Positions 1-6,234 of a stretch of DNA of 6,295 bases are shown one piece after another (the stretch's first letter is position 1; every line of letters begins with the position of its first letter). The position numbers and the translations under genes are program-made. This stretch comes from Desulfobacterales bacterium. Lineage in GTDB: Bacteria; Desulfobacterota; Desulfobacteria; Desulfobacterales; Desulfobacteraceae. Location: positions 1-6,295 of the forward strand of contig JAKSBO010000323.1 in assembly GCA_022361095.1 (NCBI GenBank), given 5' to 3'. The notes below the pieces were generated by a model. That model saw nothing but the letters and a program-made list of their open reading frames with translations. It had not been told where the DNA came from and searched no databases.

Positions 1-1
1 T

Positions 2-976
2 GCGGCCGAACCGGTACGCAAATTTTATTTGACAGGCCCCATGTTCCGTCGGGAGCGTCCGCAAAAAGGACGCTATCGCCAGTTTTACCAGATTGACGCA
101 GAGGTTTTCGGCGTAGAATCCCCCTATATTGACAGTGAACTGATTTTTCTCTTGCACACATTGCTGCAGCGCCTTGGACTTAAAGGCCTTTCGGCCCATA
201 TCAACAGCCTTGGCTGCCCGGCCTGCCGCCCTGATTTCCAAAAAGCCCTGCTGGATTTTTTGGGCGAACGAAAAGAAAATTTATGCGAGAACTGCAAACG
301 CCGGCTGGTTAAAAACCCGTTGCGGATACTGGATTGTAAAGTGCAAACATGCAGACAGGCCCTTGAGGGGTCACCGGCTACAATAGATCATCTATGCCCG
401 GATTGCAGCACCCATTTTGAAACCGTGAAAAAAAGCTTAGAGAAACTGGGCGTAGATTTCATCATTGACGACACCCTGGTTCGGGGGCTTGACTATTATA
501 CCCGCACAGCCTGGGAAATACAGACCACAACCCTTGGTGCCCAATCCGCCGTTGCCGGCGGCGGCCGGTACGACCGCCTGGTGGAAGAGCTTGGCGGCCC
601 CGCAACACCGGCCATCGGGTTTGCCATTGGGTTTGACCGCCTGGTGGAAGTTATGGAGCAGCTTAATAACCAGGCAAGCGAAAAGGGCCCCGACCTTTTT
701 ATTGTCAGCTTGGGGGCAGACGCCCAGGAATATGCATTTGAATGGTCCTGCCGGCTCAACACCACGGGTATAAAAACAGAAACGGATTTCCGTGGAAAAA
801 GTATGAAAGCGCTGATGAAGCGGGCAAACAAACTCAATGCCGGTTTTGTTCTCATTGTCGGGGACAATGAACTTGCCCAAAAAAAAGTTGTGCTGCGCAA
901 CATGGCCACCAAGGAGCAGACTGAGATCGGACTGGATAACCTGGTGAATGACCTGGCAAAACAAATTAAAAATTAA
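2..976 (+). CDS. hisS: Histidyl-tRNA synthetase, C-terminal 324 residues (5' end cut by window edge)
   Basis: Class II aminoacyl-tRNA synthetase that charges tRNA-His with histidine in the cytoplasm. The frame is open from base 2, and recognisable HisRS sequence runs back to the edge, so the TTG at 29 is not the start. About 100 N-terminal residues, including motif 1, lie outside. Visible elements are motif 2 (MFRRERPQKGRYRQF, bases 41-85), the histidine-specific signature LVRGLDYYTRT (476-508; its Arg matches the catalytic Arg259 of E. coli HisRS), motif 3 AIGFAIGFDRL (611-643), and a C-terminal anticodon-binding domain (about 690-970). Between motif 2 and the signature lies an insertion with eight cysteines in four pairs (CPAC, CENC, CKVQTC, CPDC; bases 215-406), suggestive of zinc binding and, from memory, found in other bacterial HisRS. 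The TAA stop is 24 bases before aspS on the same strand, so co-transcription is likely. Confidence 0.96.
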   Translation, partial: AAEPVRKFYLTGPMFRRERPQKGRYRQFYQIDAEVFGVESPYIDSELIFLLHTLLQRLGLKGLSAHINSLGCPACRPDFQKALLDFLGERKENLCENCKRRLVKNPLRILDCKVQTCRQALEGSPATIDHLCPDCSTHFETVKKSLEKLGVDFIIDDTLVRGLDYYTRTAWEIQTTTLGAQSAVAGGGRYDRLVEELGGPATPAIGFAIGFDRLVEVMEQLNNQASEKGPDLFIVSLGADAQEYAFEWSCRLNTTGIKTETDFRGKSMKALMKRANKLNAGFVLIVGDNELAQKKVVLRNMATKEQTEIGLDNLVNDLAKQIKN

Positions 977-1000
977 CATAGTGATGGAGTTAAAATAAAA

Positions 1001-2788
1001 GTGACTGATTTACTTGGAGAGATGAAACGCACACACACCTGCATTGCGTTGGAAGAGAGCCACATTGGCCGGGACGTCGTACTCATGGGGTGGGTTCAGC
1101 ACCGCAGGGATCACGGCGGCGTTATTTTTGTGGACCTCCGGGACCGGGAAGGCATAACCCAGGTTGTATTTGATCCGTCGGTCTCCGCGGCTGTCCATGA
1201 AAAAGCCCAGGAAATCAGAAATGAATATGTCCTGGGCATTAAAGGGAAGGTGTCGGCACGGCCAGCCGACATGGTAAACCCCAGGATGACCACCGGCGCC
1301 ATAGAGGTGCTTGTGGACGAATTGCGGATTTTTTCCAGGGCCAAAACACCGGCCTTTCAGATTGAGGACCGGGTGGATGCCTCGGAAACCATACGCCTGC
1401 AATACCGTTACCTGGATTTAAGGCGCACCCAGCTTAAAAACAATATTCTGGCCCGGCACAAAACCACCATGACGGTTAGAAATTTCCTGGACGGCAACGG
1501 GTTTGTGGATATTGAAACCCCGTTTCTAACCAAAAGCACACCCGAAGGCGCCAGGGATTACCTGGTTCCCTCCCGGGTCAACCAGGGTGATTTTTACGCC
1601 CTGCCCCAGTCCCCCCAGCTGTTCAAGCAGCTCTTAATGGTTGCCGGATTTGACCGGTATTACCAGATTGTCAAATGCTTCAGGGACGAAGACCTGCGGG
1701 CAGACCGCCAGCCCGAGTTCACCCAGATTGATATGGAACTCTCCTTTGTGGATGAATACCAGGTGATGGAGATCACCGAAGGGCTAATCAAAGCCATATT
1801 CAAAAATGTCTTGGATGTGGACTTTTCCGAACCCTTCCCCACCATGACCTGGGCCGAAGCCATGGACCGGTTCGGCCTGGACCGTCCGGATTTAAGATTT
1901 GGCCTGGAATTGAAAAATGTATCCGACATTGTGGCCAATGCGGATTTTAAAGTGTTTGCCTCTGTGGTTAAAAACGGCGGGCTGGTCAAGGCTATCAATG
2001 CCAAAGGCTGTGCTGATTTTTCCAGAAAACAGATTGATGAGCTCACCGATTTTGCAGCCGTTTACAGGGCCAAGGGCCTGGCCTGGATAAAAATAAAGGA
2101 AGATCAATGGCAGTCTCCCATTGCCAAATTCTTTTCTGATGATGAAAAAGAAGCATTGAAGCAGCGCCTGGATCTTGAGTCCGGTGATATTGTCTTTTTC
2201 GTTGCGGACCAGCCGAAAATCACCAATGAAGCCCTGGGGCAGTTGAGAAATGAGCTGGCACGCAGGCTTGGACTCATTGATGATAATGAGTTCAAGTTTA
2301 CCTGGATCACACATTTCCCCATGTTCGAATATGATGAAACGGAAAAACGCTACCAGGCGCTCCACCATCCGTTTACCGCACCCATGGAGTCGGATCTGGA
2401 CAAATTGGAGACCAATCCCCTGGAAGTCAACTCCCGGGCCTATGACCTGGTTCTCAATGGTATTGAAATCGGCGGCGGCAGTATCCGTATCCATGACAGC
2501 GAACTGCAGCAGCGGGTGCTCAAGTGCCTAGGGATCGGCGAAGAAGAAGCCAGGGAGAAATTCGGATTCCTCTTGGAGGCCCTGACCTTTGGCGCACCGC
2601 CCCACGGCGGCCTGGCATTTGGCCTGGATCGCCTGGTTATGCTGATTTGCCGGGAGGATTCCATCCGAAATGTCATAGCCTTCCCCAAAACCCAGAAAGC
2701 CACCTGCCTGATGACCCAGGCGCCGTCAAAAGCGGCTGGGTCCCAGCTCCAGGAACTTGCCATAAAAACGGTAAAGCCGATAGAGTAA
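1001..2788 (+). CDS. aspS: Aspartyl-tRNA synthetase, bacterial type, possibly non-discriminating (Asp/Asn)
   Basis: Complete 595-residue class IIb synthetase that attaches aspartate to tRNA-Asp; the length is normal for the bacterial family. The GTG start at 1001 has GGAG at 986-989, and its N-terminus (MTDLLGEMKRTH) resembles related AspRS. An in-frame ATG at 1022 is possible but its GGAG is only two bases away. Domains: N-terminal OB-fold anticodon-binding domain (about residues 1-125, with GWVQHRRDHGGVIFVDLRD), catalytic core with an ETP-containing motif 1 region near residue 170, motif 2 FRDEDLRADRQPEFTQID from residue 227, a bacterial GAD insertion (about 300-420), then GGGSIRIHD and motif 3 GLAFGLDRL (537-545, Arg544). 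His38 occupies the position reported to favour relaxed tRNA-Asp/tRNA-Asn recognition in Pseudomonas aeruginosa AspRS. The gene follows hisS closely and ends before a strong terminator. Confidence 0.98.
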   Translation: MTDLLGEMKRTHTCIALEESHIGRDVVLMGWVQHRRDHGGVIFVDLRDREGITQVVFDPSVSAAVHEKAQEIRNEYVLGIKGKVSARPADMVNPRMTTGAIEVLVDELRIFSRAKTPAFQIEDRVDASETIRLQYRYLDLRRTQLKNNILARHKTTMTVRNFLDGNGFVDIETPFLTKSTPEGARDYLVPSRVNQGDFYALPQSPQLFKQLLMVAGFDRYYQIVKCFRDEDLRADRQPEFTQIDMELSFVDEYQVMEITEGLIKAIFKNVLDVDFSEPFPTMTWAEAMDRFGLDRPDLRFGLELKNVSDIVANADFKVFASVVKNGGLVKAINAKGCADFSRKQIDELTDFAAVYRAKGLAWIKIKEDQWQSPIAKFFSDDEKEALKQRLDLESGDIVFFVADQPKITNEALGQLRNELARRLGLIDDNEFKFTWITHFPMFEYDETEKRYQALHHPFTAPMESDLDKLETNPLEVNSRAYDLVLNGIEIGGGSIRIHDSELQQRVLKCLGIGEEEAREKFGFLLEALTFGAPPHGGLAFGLDRLVMLICREDSIRNVIAFPKTQKATCLMTQAPSKAAGSQLQELAIKTVKPIE

Positions 2789-2795
2789 CCCGCTA

Positions 2796-2904
2796 TTGTC
2801 CAACGCCGGCCTTAAAATTAAAAACCGCCCCGGGAACGATTTGTTTCCGGGGCGGTTTTATTTGAAAGTCCGGCATGTCCGGCAAAATTTCTTTGTCCAA
2901 CGCC
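2796..2904. repeat. Exact 12-base direct repeat bracketing the aspS-minE terminator
   Basis: TTGTCCAACGCC occurs at 2796-2807 and again at 2893-2904, the copies starting 97 bases apart with the terminator hairpin between them. The match stops at the next base on each side. A second short direct repeat, GTCCGGCA, lies inside at 2868-2875 and 2877-2884. The repeats are read directly from the sequence; their meaning is unknown. A small duplication or the scar of an insertion are possible origins, but chance is not excluded. Confidence 0.5.
2821..2859. terminator. Bidirectional rho-independent terminator between aspS and minE
   Basis: Arms at 2821-2837 and 2843-2859 form a 17-base-pair stem (AAAACCGCCCCGG and its partner, with one G-U pair) around a five-base loop GATTT. 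Read on the plus strand, the stem ends in a T run (TTTTA TTT) 32 bases after the aspS stop, as expected for ending hisS-aspS transcripts. Read on the minus strand, the upstream A-rich flank (CTTAAAATTAAAA) becomes a T-rich tail, so it can also stop transcripts coming from minCDE. The convergent gene arrangement fits a shared two-way terminator. Confidence 0.93.
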
Positions 2905-2946
2905 ATTAAGCGTAAGAACCCGGTACCTTATTTCTTAAAAACAGGT

Positions 2947-2958
2947 TTCACCGGTGAA
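2947..2958. other. Perfect 12-base palindrome 14 bases past the minE stop
   Basis: TTCACCGGTGAA is its own reverse complement. It lies between the minE stop and the shared terminator. Read with minE, it is followed by ACCTG and a TTTTT run. As RNA the centre must form the loop, leaving only a short weak stem, so it is a poor terminator by itself. It could instead be a protein-binding site or have no function. Confidence 0.4.
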
Positions 2959-2972
2959 GTACAGTCTGTCGG

Positions 2973-3239
2973 TTATGCCCGTTTTCGTTTTACATGGAGA
3001 ATCGGGGTATTGAACACCAAGGCAGAGACATCTTTATCGTTTTTAACCTTAAGCTCCAATGCATTTTTATCTATTTCAAAATATTTTGATATCACATTAA
3101 CGATATCCGTCTGAAGATCTGTCAAAGTGGTGTCGTTCACTTCCAGCTTGTCGTATACTAAAGAAAATTGAAGCCGCTTTTTTGCTTCGTCACTACTTCT
3201 TTTCTGGCCCGTGAACCGTTTCAAAAATTCTTGCAGCAT
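2973..3239 (-). CDS. minE: Cell division topological specificity factor MinE
   Basis: Complete 88-residue MinE, the same length as the E. coli protein. MinE stimulates MinD ATPase, displaces MinC and drives the pole-to-pole oscillation that frees mid-cell for FtsZ assembly. The N-terminus MLQEFLKRF fits the short membrane-binding amphipathic segment. KKRLQFSLVYDK (about residues 20-31) is the MinD-contacting region that switches between helix and strand. DLQTDIVNVISKYFEID (41-57) begins the topological specificity domain. The ATG start is preceded by AGGAG with a six-base spacer, and that AGGAG overlaps the last base of the minD stop codon. MinE is last in minC-minD-minE and converges on aspS. 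The tail HVKRKRA is notably basic; nothing appears truncated. Confidence 0.97.
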   Translation of the reverse strand: MLQEFLKRFTGQKRSSDEAKKRLQFSLVYDKLEVNDTTLTDLQTDIVNVISKYFEIDKNALELKVKNDKDVSALVFNTPILHVKRKRA

Positions 3240-3245
3240 TCAACG

Positions 3246-3250
3246 CTCCT
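3246..3250 (-). promoter_or_regulatory. minE ribosome binding site overlapping the minD stop
   Basis: On the minus strand AGGAG is followed by CGTTGA and then the minE ATG. The first A of AGGAG is also the last base of the minD TAA. This arrangement suggests that translation of minE is coupled to termination on minD, which would help keep the MinD:MinE ratio fixed. The sequence is direct; the coupling is inferred. Confidence 0.75.
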
Positions 3251-4044
3251 TATCTTAACCCGAAAGTTTTACTCAGTTTGCTCCATACACTGGTTTTCTG
3301 ATTGGGCACCTCAATGGGAACATCTTCTCCATTCAAACGTTTGGCAATCCTGCGAAAGGCCTGCCCGGCAGTGGAATCATTCTGGAGAACCAAGGGCGTG
3401 CCGGTGTTGGAGGAGATAAGTACTTTTTCATCCATGGGTACAAGCCCTGCCAGTTCAATGGATAAAATATCCAACACATCTTCATGGCTTAGCATTTCAC
3501 CACGTTCCACACGCGTCGGTTCAAGACGGTTTACAATGAGTTTGGGTTCAAGGGAGCGGGCGTACAAAAGGCCGATAACACGATCTGCGTCCCTGACGGC
3601 GGAGACATCCGGGGTGCAGACCACAACCGCTTCATTGGCGCCGGCAATGGAATTTTCAAACCCTCTCTCAATACCGGCCGGAGAGTCCATAATCACATAA
3701 TCAAATTTTTTGCGTAACTCCTTGGCCACCCGTTCAACCCCTGACGGTGACAGCACATCTTTATTATCGCTTTGGGAGGCCGGGATAAGAAAAAGATTCT
3801 CAATACGCCTGTCCCGGATAGCGGCCTGGTCAATCTTGCACCTGCCCTGTACCACATCTACGATATTAAAAACAATCCGGTTTTCCAAACCCATAACCAC
3901 ATCAAGATTACGCAGTCCGATGTCCATATCCACAATAGCGACCCTTTTTCCTTCAAGAGCCAGGGCCGCACCGATGGAAGAGGTCGCTGTTGTTTTACCT
4001 ACGCCGCCCTTTCCAGATGTCACGACAATAATTTTACCTTCCAA
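3250..4044 (-). CDS. minD: Septum site-determining ATPase MinD
   Basis: Complete ParA/MinD-family ATPase (264 residues) that binds the membrane as an ATP dimer, recruits MinC and is released by MinE. The deviant Walker A motif SGKGGVGKTT spans residues 10-19, with the signature lysine Lys12 and the P-loop Lys17. DMDIGLRNLD (39-48) carries the switch I aspartate. YVIMDSPAGIE (116-126) is the Walker B segment with Asp120. The last 15 residues (KTSVWSKLSKTFGLR) look like the amphipathic membrane-targeting helix. The chosen start is the TTG at 4044, because GAGGTG sits four bases upstream and it yields the family-like N-terminus MEGKIIVVTSGKGG. A TTG at 4056 would add four residues but would place GAGGTG inside the gene. 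The gap to minC is 32 bases and to minE 10 bases, consistent with one operon. Confidence 0.97.
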   Translation of the reverse strand: MEGKIIVVTSGKGGVGKTTATSSIGAALALEGKRVAIVDMDIGLRNLDVVMGLENRIVFNIVDVVQGRCKIDQAAIRDRRIENLFLIPASQSDNKDVLSPSGVERVAKELRKKFDYVIMDSPAGIERGFENSIAGANEAVVVCTPDVSAVRDADRVIGLLYARSLEPKLIVNRLEPTRVERGEMLSHEDVLDILSIELAGLVPMDEKVLISSNTGTPLVLQNDSTAGQAFRRIAKRLNGEDVPIEVPNQKTSVWSKLSKTFGLR

Positions 4045-4047
4045 ATT

Positions 4048-4053
4048 ACACCT
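4048..4053 (-). promoter_or_regulatory. minD ribosome binding site that decides the TTG start
   Basis: On the minus strand GAGGTG is followed by TAAT and then TTG, the start of MEGKIIVV. No ATG or GTG lies between this site and the P-loop region, so a TTG start is the best reading. The upstream TTG at 4056 overlaps this site and has no good site of its own. Confidence 0.7.
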
Positions 4054-4076
4054 CAATAGTTATGGTTGTTTTTTCT

Positions 4077-4766
4077 TTATATCACTTCCGGCCAGGGCAT
4101 CCGCTTAAACGGATTCTCTTTCATATAATTTTTAACCACAATCCCGTCCTGATCCACACAGGCAAATTCAGGCCCTTGGTTTCCCGGTTCGCCGATGCCG
4201 GTGGCTGTCACCGCGCCGATCTTTACCAGGCTTGGATTAAATACAAGGGAAAATACTATGGCGCCATGGTTTTCCGGGTATCCGGCATGAACTTTTCCTG
4301 CCAGGGTGCCAAGCACAATAACATCGCCGCCTGCGGTGAGCTCGGCACCGGGGTTCACATCCCCTGTGATGACCAGATGCTTTCTGGCATTGATTTTCTG
4401 ACCGGAGCGTACCCGCCCCCTGAGCATAAGCACATCACTTTTATGATGGTTCCAACCTTTGGACAGATCCCTTTGGCGGCGGCGTTCGGTGGGAATGGAG
4501 CGTTTTTTGGGTGTCGTCGAAATAGTGCCGAGCTCAAAATTGTTTTCAAGGTGCGTCTTTACCCTGGCAACCAGATCCTCCTGCCCGTCGGCATCACCGA
4601 CATCCAGAATCACATCCGCATTTACGGCCAGATGTTTGAGCTTTTTCAACAATCTGTCGGTTTCAGCAATGATTTCAGACTCCGGATGGGAGGGGTCTAT
4701 GGTAATCCACAACCCGCCACCGGCACCTTTGAGTTTTACAGGAGCGGTGTTATCAAAATTTATCAT
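4077..4766 (-). CDS. minC: Septum site-determining protein MinC (FtsZ inhibitor)
   Basis: MinC blocks FtsZ polymerisation away from mid-cell when recruited by MinD. From the ATG at 4766 the product has 229 residues, close to E. coli MinC (231). The N-terminal MinC_N domain (about 1-85, starting MINFDNTAPVKLKG) is followed by a basic, flexible linker (about 85-110, KKRSIPTERRRQRD). The C-terminal beta-helix domain (about 110-215) includes the RSGQ motif (120-123) used to bind MinD, and GDVNPGAELTAGGDVIVLG plus AGKVHAG, all typical of the family. The start is the least certain part: an ATG at 4799 would add 11 residues and has GGAA seven bases upstream, while the 4766 site has only a weak TGGA. 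A TTG at 4844 lies only a few bases after the predicted transcription start and is unlikely. MinC is the first gene of the min operon. Confidence 0.94.
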   Translation of the reverse strand: MINFDNTAPVKLKGAGGGLWITIDPSHPESEIIAETDRLLKKLKHLAVNADVILDVGDADGQEDLVARVKTHLENNFELGTISTTPKKRSIPTERRRQRDLSKGWNHHKSDVLMLRGRVRSGQKINARKHLVITGDVNPGAELTAGGDVIVLGTLAGKVHAGYPENHGAIVFSLVFNPSLVKIGAVTATGIGEPGNQGPEFACVDQDGIVVKNYMKENPFKRMPWPEVI

Positions 4767-4857
4767 TAAAATCCATATGCAAAGTTGAGATTGATCCATA
4801 CCATTTCCGGCCGGCGTAAAAACCCGTTCAGAATATGGATTCAAGAATATTCACAAG

Positions 4858-4886
4858 ACTATAGAAAATCAGGAAAATTGTGTCAA
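4858..4886 (-). promoter_or_regulatory. Sigma-70-type promoter of minCDE
   Basis: On the minus strand a perfect -35 box TTGACA (4886-4881) is followed by exactly 17 bases and the -10 box TATAGT (4863-4858), five of six consensus bases. Transcription should begin near 4851, giving a 5' leader of about 50 to 85 bases depending on the minC start. It is correctly placed and oriented for minC-minD-minE. The near-consensus boxes suggest steady, strong expression without an activator; no clear operator is seen. Confidence 0.85.
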
Positions 4887-4996
4887 GGAATGATGACGTT
4901 TCTGTGCCACCCGCATAATCACCCTTGCACGAAAGCTTGGGGTCCGGTCAAAAGGATTCCTTAAGGCCGGTATATCCAGCCCCGGATGATTTATCG

Positions 4997-5022
4997 TTAA
5001 AATAAGGGGACGGAGCAACCCC
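4997..5022 (-). terminator. Possible weak terminator after the hybrid kinase
   Basis: On the minus strand, 12 bases after the kinase stop, GGGG and CCCC can pair, with an inner U-G and G-C pair around a CUC loop and a U-U mismatch between. The hairpin is followed by TTATTTTAA. The stem is short, so termination may be incomplete and some transcripts could run into the minC promoter region. The rest of the gap 4887-5034 holds a second small hairpin (4965-4981, GGCUGG with CCGGCC on the minus strand) and no supported gene. Confidence 0.4.
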
Positions 5023-5034
5023 AGAGAATGATCG

Positions 5035-6189
5035 TCACTCCAGAATCTCTCTTAACTTATGTGAAAAATCCACAACGGAATAGGGCTTGAGAATATATCC
5101 TTTACACCCCTGCCTAAGCATTTCCTGGGCATTTTCATCAATGGCATATCCTGTGGAAAGCAGGACCTTGATATCAGGGTTAAGTTTTTTAAGCGCCAGG
5201 AACACCTCCAGCCCGTCCATACCCGGCATAATCATATCCAGAACCACAATATTTATGTCGCTCTTTTTATCTTTATATAATTTCAGGGCCTTTTTACCGG
5301 AATCTGCTGTGAAAACCGTATACCCCAGCGCCTTGCATATTGTACGCCCAACGTTGAGGATACGCTGTTCATCATCCACCAAAAGCACGCACTCATGGCC
5401 AAGCTTCAACTCCTCCTGGGCAGAGGGCATGTCATCTAAGTGGTTATGATTGTGCTCTGCCAGGGGCAGAATAATTGAAAAAGAGGAGCCGACATTCAAA
5501 GAACTCCATACATCAATGACGCCGTTATGATGCTTGACGATCTTCTTTGCAAAGGTAAGCCCCAATCCTTTTTTCTCCGGGAACCGGTTATGGTTATGAG
5601 AATAAAAGGCTTTGAATATTCTTTCCAGAGTGGCGCTTTCCATGCCGATGCCGGTATCGGATATGGTAATCTTACAAAAAAACCCGGACGCCACCCCAAA
5701 CTCGTCTGCCGTACCATTTAAAATTGCGTCCGCTTCCGTTCGCACAGAAAGTTTGCCGCCTTCGGGCATGGCCTGCAATGCATTGGTGATGATCGCAGTG
5801 ACCACCTGTTTAATTTTTTTGGGATCACCTTTAATAATTAAGGGCTTGGCATCGAGGCTCACATCCAGGATGATCCGCTTCCCTTTCAGGTTAAGGGTTT
5901 CCACCACGGACCGCACCAGCCTGTTGGCATCCATGCGTGTTAAATACACTTCATCGGCCATGGCAAAGCCAAGCAGTTGATTAGCAAGATCCGAGCCTTT
6001 GTCAACGCTGGACAAAATTTCAATAATATGGTTGTAAAGCGGGTCTGTGGGATTAACATTATTCAGCATCAGGGAGGCATGTCCCTTGATGGCGGTCAAC
6101 AAATTGTTGACGTCATGGGCAATGCCGTTGGCAAGTGCCTCCACGGCATCTGTTTTTTCAAACTGATTTGCGGTCGTGATATGTTCCAT
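5035..6189 (-). CDS. Soluble hybrid histidine kinase with C-terminal receiver domain, no sensor domain
   Basis: A 384-residue two-component protein. The HisKA-type dimerisation domain comes first, with the H-box ANGIAHDVNNLLTAIKG and phospho-acceptor His25. The HATPase domain follows (about 115-243): N-box Asn136 (ITNALQAMPEGG), G1 DTGIGM (178-183) and G2 GLGLTFAKKIV (208-218). A linker (244-264) leads to a receiver domain (about 267-384) with acidic Asp272/Asp273, phospho-acceptor Asp318 (VVLDMIMPGMDG), Thr346 and Lys368 (LKPY). All key residues are present, so both kinase and receiver should be active. There is no signal peptide, membrane segment or PAS/GAF domain, so it is cytoplasmic and probably takes its signal from a partner. 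The ATG is directly preceded by an in-frame TGA, ruling out an N-terminal extension; AGGA lies ten bases upstream. The LuxR-type gene ending 45 bases upstream is the likely operon partner. The stimulus is unknown. Confidence 0.94.
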   Translation of the reverse strand: MEHITTANQFEKTDAVEALANGIAHDVNNLLTAIKGHASLMLNNVNPTDPLYNHIIEILSSVDKGSDLANQLLGFAMADEVYLTRMDANRLVRSVVETLNLKGKRIILDVSLDAKPLIIKGDPKKIKQVVTAIITNALQAMPEGGKLSVRTEADAILNGTADEFGVASGFFCKITISDTGIGMESATLERIFKAFYSHNHNRFPEKKGLGLTFAKKIVKHHNGVIDVWSSLNVGSSFSIILPLAEHNHNHLDDMPSAQEELKLGHECVLLVDDEQRILNVGRTICKALGYTVFTADSGKKALKLYKDKKSDINIVVLDMIMPGMDGLEVFLALKKLNPDIKVLLSTGYAIDENAQEMLRQGCKGYILKPYSVVDFSHKLREILE

Positions 6190-6234
6190 TCAGTCCGTAT
6201 CCTGGTGCGTTTTACGTGCCTTATGTCTATTCCA

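Noticed and set aside
29..31. TTG as the start of hisS
   Set aside because: HisRS-like residues continue upstream to base 2 and motif 1 would be missing, so the gene is cut by the window edge rather than starting here.
437..979. A 180-codon open frame on the minus strand opposite hisS
   Set aside because: The hisS catalytic motifs occupy the same bases on the plus strand; the antisense product shows no family features.
1892..2494. A 200-codon open frame on the minus strand opposite aspS
   Set aside because: It lies wholly inside a clearly conserved aspS, has no recognisable domain and no promoter.
4062..4769. A 235-codon open frame on the plus strand exactly opposite minC
   Set aside because: It mirrors minC almost end to end, resembles no family I know, and minC is certain by its conserved motifs. 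It is best explained as an antisense shadow.
4842..4844. TTG as the start of a 255-residue MinC
   Set aside because: It lies only about seven bases after the predicted transcription start, has no ribosome site, and adds residues not seen in MinC.
4882..4897. GTCA-N8-TGAC inverted repeat overlapping the minC -35 box, considered as an operator
   Set aside because: Arms are only four bases long, which is expected by chance; not enough to claim a regulator site.
4890..4964. A 24-codon plus-strand reading frame starting ATGATGACG, preceded by AAGGA
   Set aside because: The AAGGA directly abuts the ATG, the peptide has no recognisable feature, and the frame overlaps the min promoter region.
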